Origin: an uncultured Clostridium sp.
GTDB taxonomy: Bacteria > Bacillota > Clostridia > TANB77 > CAG-508
DNA length: 6,551 nucleotides
Reading direction: 5' to 3'
Assembly (NCBI GenBank): GCA_900553225.1
Contig: USCV01000058.1
Coordinates: 1 to 6,551, forward strand
Each line of letters begins with the position of its first letter. Within the stretch, counting starts at the first letter, position 1. This document shows, piece after piece, positions 5,581 through 6,551 of the stretch. Both the position numbers and the translations under genes were made by a program. The notes under the pieces were generated by a model that was not told where the DNA came from, did no database searches, and saw only the letters and a list, made by a program, of their open reading frames with translations.

Positions 5581-6551
5581 TTGAGAAAGAAAAGTTTATT
5601 TTTTATAAATGGTATACTACTTACCTTTACATCTCTTATTCTGCGCTTAATAGGAATGAGTTTTAGTATTTACATATCTAATAAAATCGGTAGTAAAGCT
5701 ACTGGCGTTTTTGAAATTGTAATGTCAATTTACATGTTTTTTGTTACATTTGCTTTATCTGGAATAAATTTAGCATGTACAAGGGTAGTAACTGAAGATA
5801 TTGCAAATGGAAGCAATGAAAATGTAAAAGCTACTGTGAAAAAATGCTTGCTTTATTCTCTTTTTTTTGGAAGTATTTCAAGTTTAGCTATATGCATTTT
5901 AGCTCCATTTCTTTCAAATGTAATTTTGCATAACCAGGTATCAAGCCTTCCTTTTTATGCTATTTCAATATCACTTCCATTTGTTGCAATGTCTTCTTGT
6001 ATAAACGGCTATTTTTCTGCTGTGAGACATGTAGCCAAAAGTGCATTTGTACAAATTCTAGAACAAATAATAAAAATCTTTTCTATATCATTTTTAATAA
6101 GCAGATTTATGCCTTCAACTGTTGACTTTACTATTATTTCGCTTGTGCTTGGTGATTCATTATCTGAAATTATTTCCTTTTTAATTTTATATTTTTTATA
6201 TAGATTAGAAAAAAGAAAGCTTATAGATTATAGGTATAGCCCTAGCAAATTATCAAAAAAAATACTTAGTATCAGCATGCCAGTTGCAATAACTTCATAT
6301 ATAAAGTCTGGATTGTCTAGTCTAAAGCAAATATTAATTCCTATTAGTTTAGAAAAATACGGACTTGGATGCTCAGATGCCTTATCTTTTTATGGTATGA
6401 TAAATGGAATGGCATTTCCTGTTATTCTATTTCCAAATTTATTAATTATGGCATTTTCAGGACTACTTATTCCAGAGTTTTCTTATTCTAATGCTAAAAA
6501 TGAAAAAAATAGAATAAAATATATGCTTACAAAAGCATTTAAATATACTCT
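5581..6551 (+). CDS. SpoVB/MurJ-like oligosaccharide flippase, 3'-truncated by the window
   Basis: This is a polytopic membrane protein of the multidrug/oligosaccharidyl-lipid/polysaccharide (MOP) flippase superfamily, closest by pattern to stage V sporulation protein B. The first 323 codons are present; SpoVB proteins run to about 500 residues, so roughly a third is off the right edge. The N-terminus has the family layout: a first helix with LILRLIGMSFSIYIS (18-32), the loop KIGSKATGVFEIV (35-47), a second helix, then LSGINLACTRVVTED (59-73) leading into the first cytoplasmic loop. Further hydrophobic segments lie near 90-110, 122-140, 157-176, 184-205 and 270-298. Such proteins move lipid-linked sugars across the membrane, in SpoVB's case for spore cortex peptidoglycan. 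Translation starts at TTG (5581-5583), since no upstream in-frame ATG fits the ribosome binding site and the first ATG (codon 26) would cut the first helix. It is divergent from the nucleosidase-smc unit. A general polysaccharide exporter is the main alternative. Confidence 0.85.
   Translation, partial: MRKKSLFFINGILLTFTSLILRLIGMSFSIYISNKIGSKATGVFEIVMSIYMFFVTFALSGINLACTRVVTEDIANGSNENVKATVKKCLLYSLFFGSISSLAICILAPFLSNVILHNQVSSLPFYAISISLPFVAMSSCINGYFSAVRHVAKSAFVQILEQIIKIFSISFLISRFMPSTVDFTIISLVLGDSLSEIISFLILYFLYRLEKRKLIDYRYSPSKLSKKILSISMPVAITSYIKSGLSSLKQILIPISLEKYGLGCSDALSFYGMINGMAFPVILFPNLLIMAFSGLLIPEFSYSNAKNEKNRIKYMLTKAFKYT

Noticed and set aside
5571..5583. Sporulation sigma-factor promoter named for the flippase gene
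   Set aside because: GTATAGAAT near 5546-5554 resembles a sigma-E -10, but no -35 lies at acceptable spacing, so no sigma factor is assigned.
1..6551. CRISPR arrays, tRNA/rRNA genes, insertion sequences, phage or defence genes
   Set aside because: No repeat-spacer pattern, cloverleaf or rRNA sequence, terminal inverted repeats, transposase or defence-type domain was seen on either strand.

Overview
The window is strongly AT-rich throughout, in genes and gaps alike. Together with an SMC of the Bacillus/Clostridium type, an LPXTG-like wall-anchored protein and a SpoVB-like flippase, this points to a low-GC Firmicute, most likely a clostridium (perhaps a gut commensal). The lineage is an inference from gene content and composition; no rRNA or other decisive marker is present.

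Layout from left to right. Positions 1-289 hold no gene. They look like the upstream region of a leftward gene that begins just outside the window: a ribosome binding site at 9-14, a possible promoter at 37-65, and upstream of it a cluster of short repeats, including four ACATTT copies spaced by about one helical turn. A hairpin terminator (290-331) follows a leftward gene (339-1049) for a small secreted protein with a cohesin-like domain, a charged repeat linker and an IPQTG sorting signal. A 170-bp AT-rich gap separates it from smc (1220-4768, leftward), a complete chromosome-condensation ATPase of 1182 residues. Immediately upstream of smc, and probably co-transcribed with it, is a nucleoside phosphorylase/MTA-SAH nucleosidase-like gene. 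It reads as two overlapping fragments (5400-5053 and 5090-4800) because of an apparent one-base frameshift near 5085. A 180-bp divergent intergenic region (5401-5580) carries a perfect 16-bp palindrome and a pair of 12-bp direct repeats. A rightward TTG-initiated gene for a SpoVB/MurJ-like lipid-linked oligosaccharide flippase (5581 onward) then runs off the right edge.

Functionally this is mostly ordinary chromosomal housekeeping: chromosome segregation (smc), probable purine/methylthioadenosine salvage, and envelope or spore-cortex precursor export, next to one surface protein. I see no CRISPR array, transposase, phage gene, tRNA or rRNA, and no convincing new multi-gene system. The points most worth a second look are the frameshifted nucleosidase ahead of smc, the palindrome and direct repeats in the divergent promoter region, the phased repeats at the left edge, and the standalone cohesin-sortase protein.
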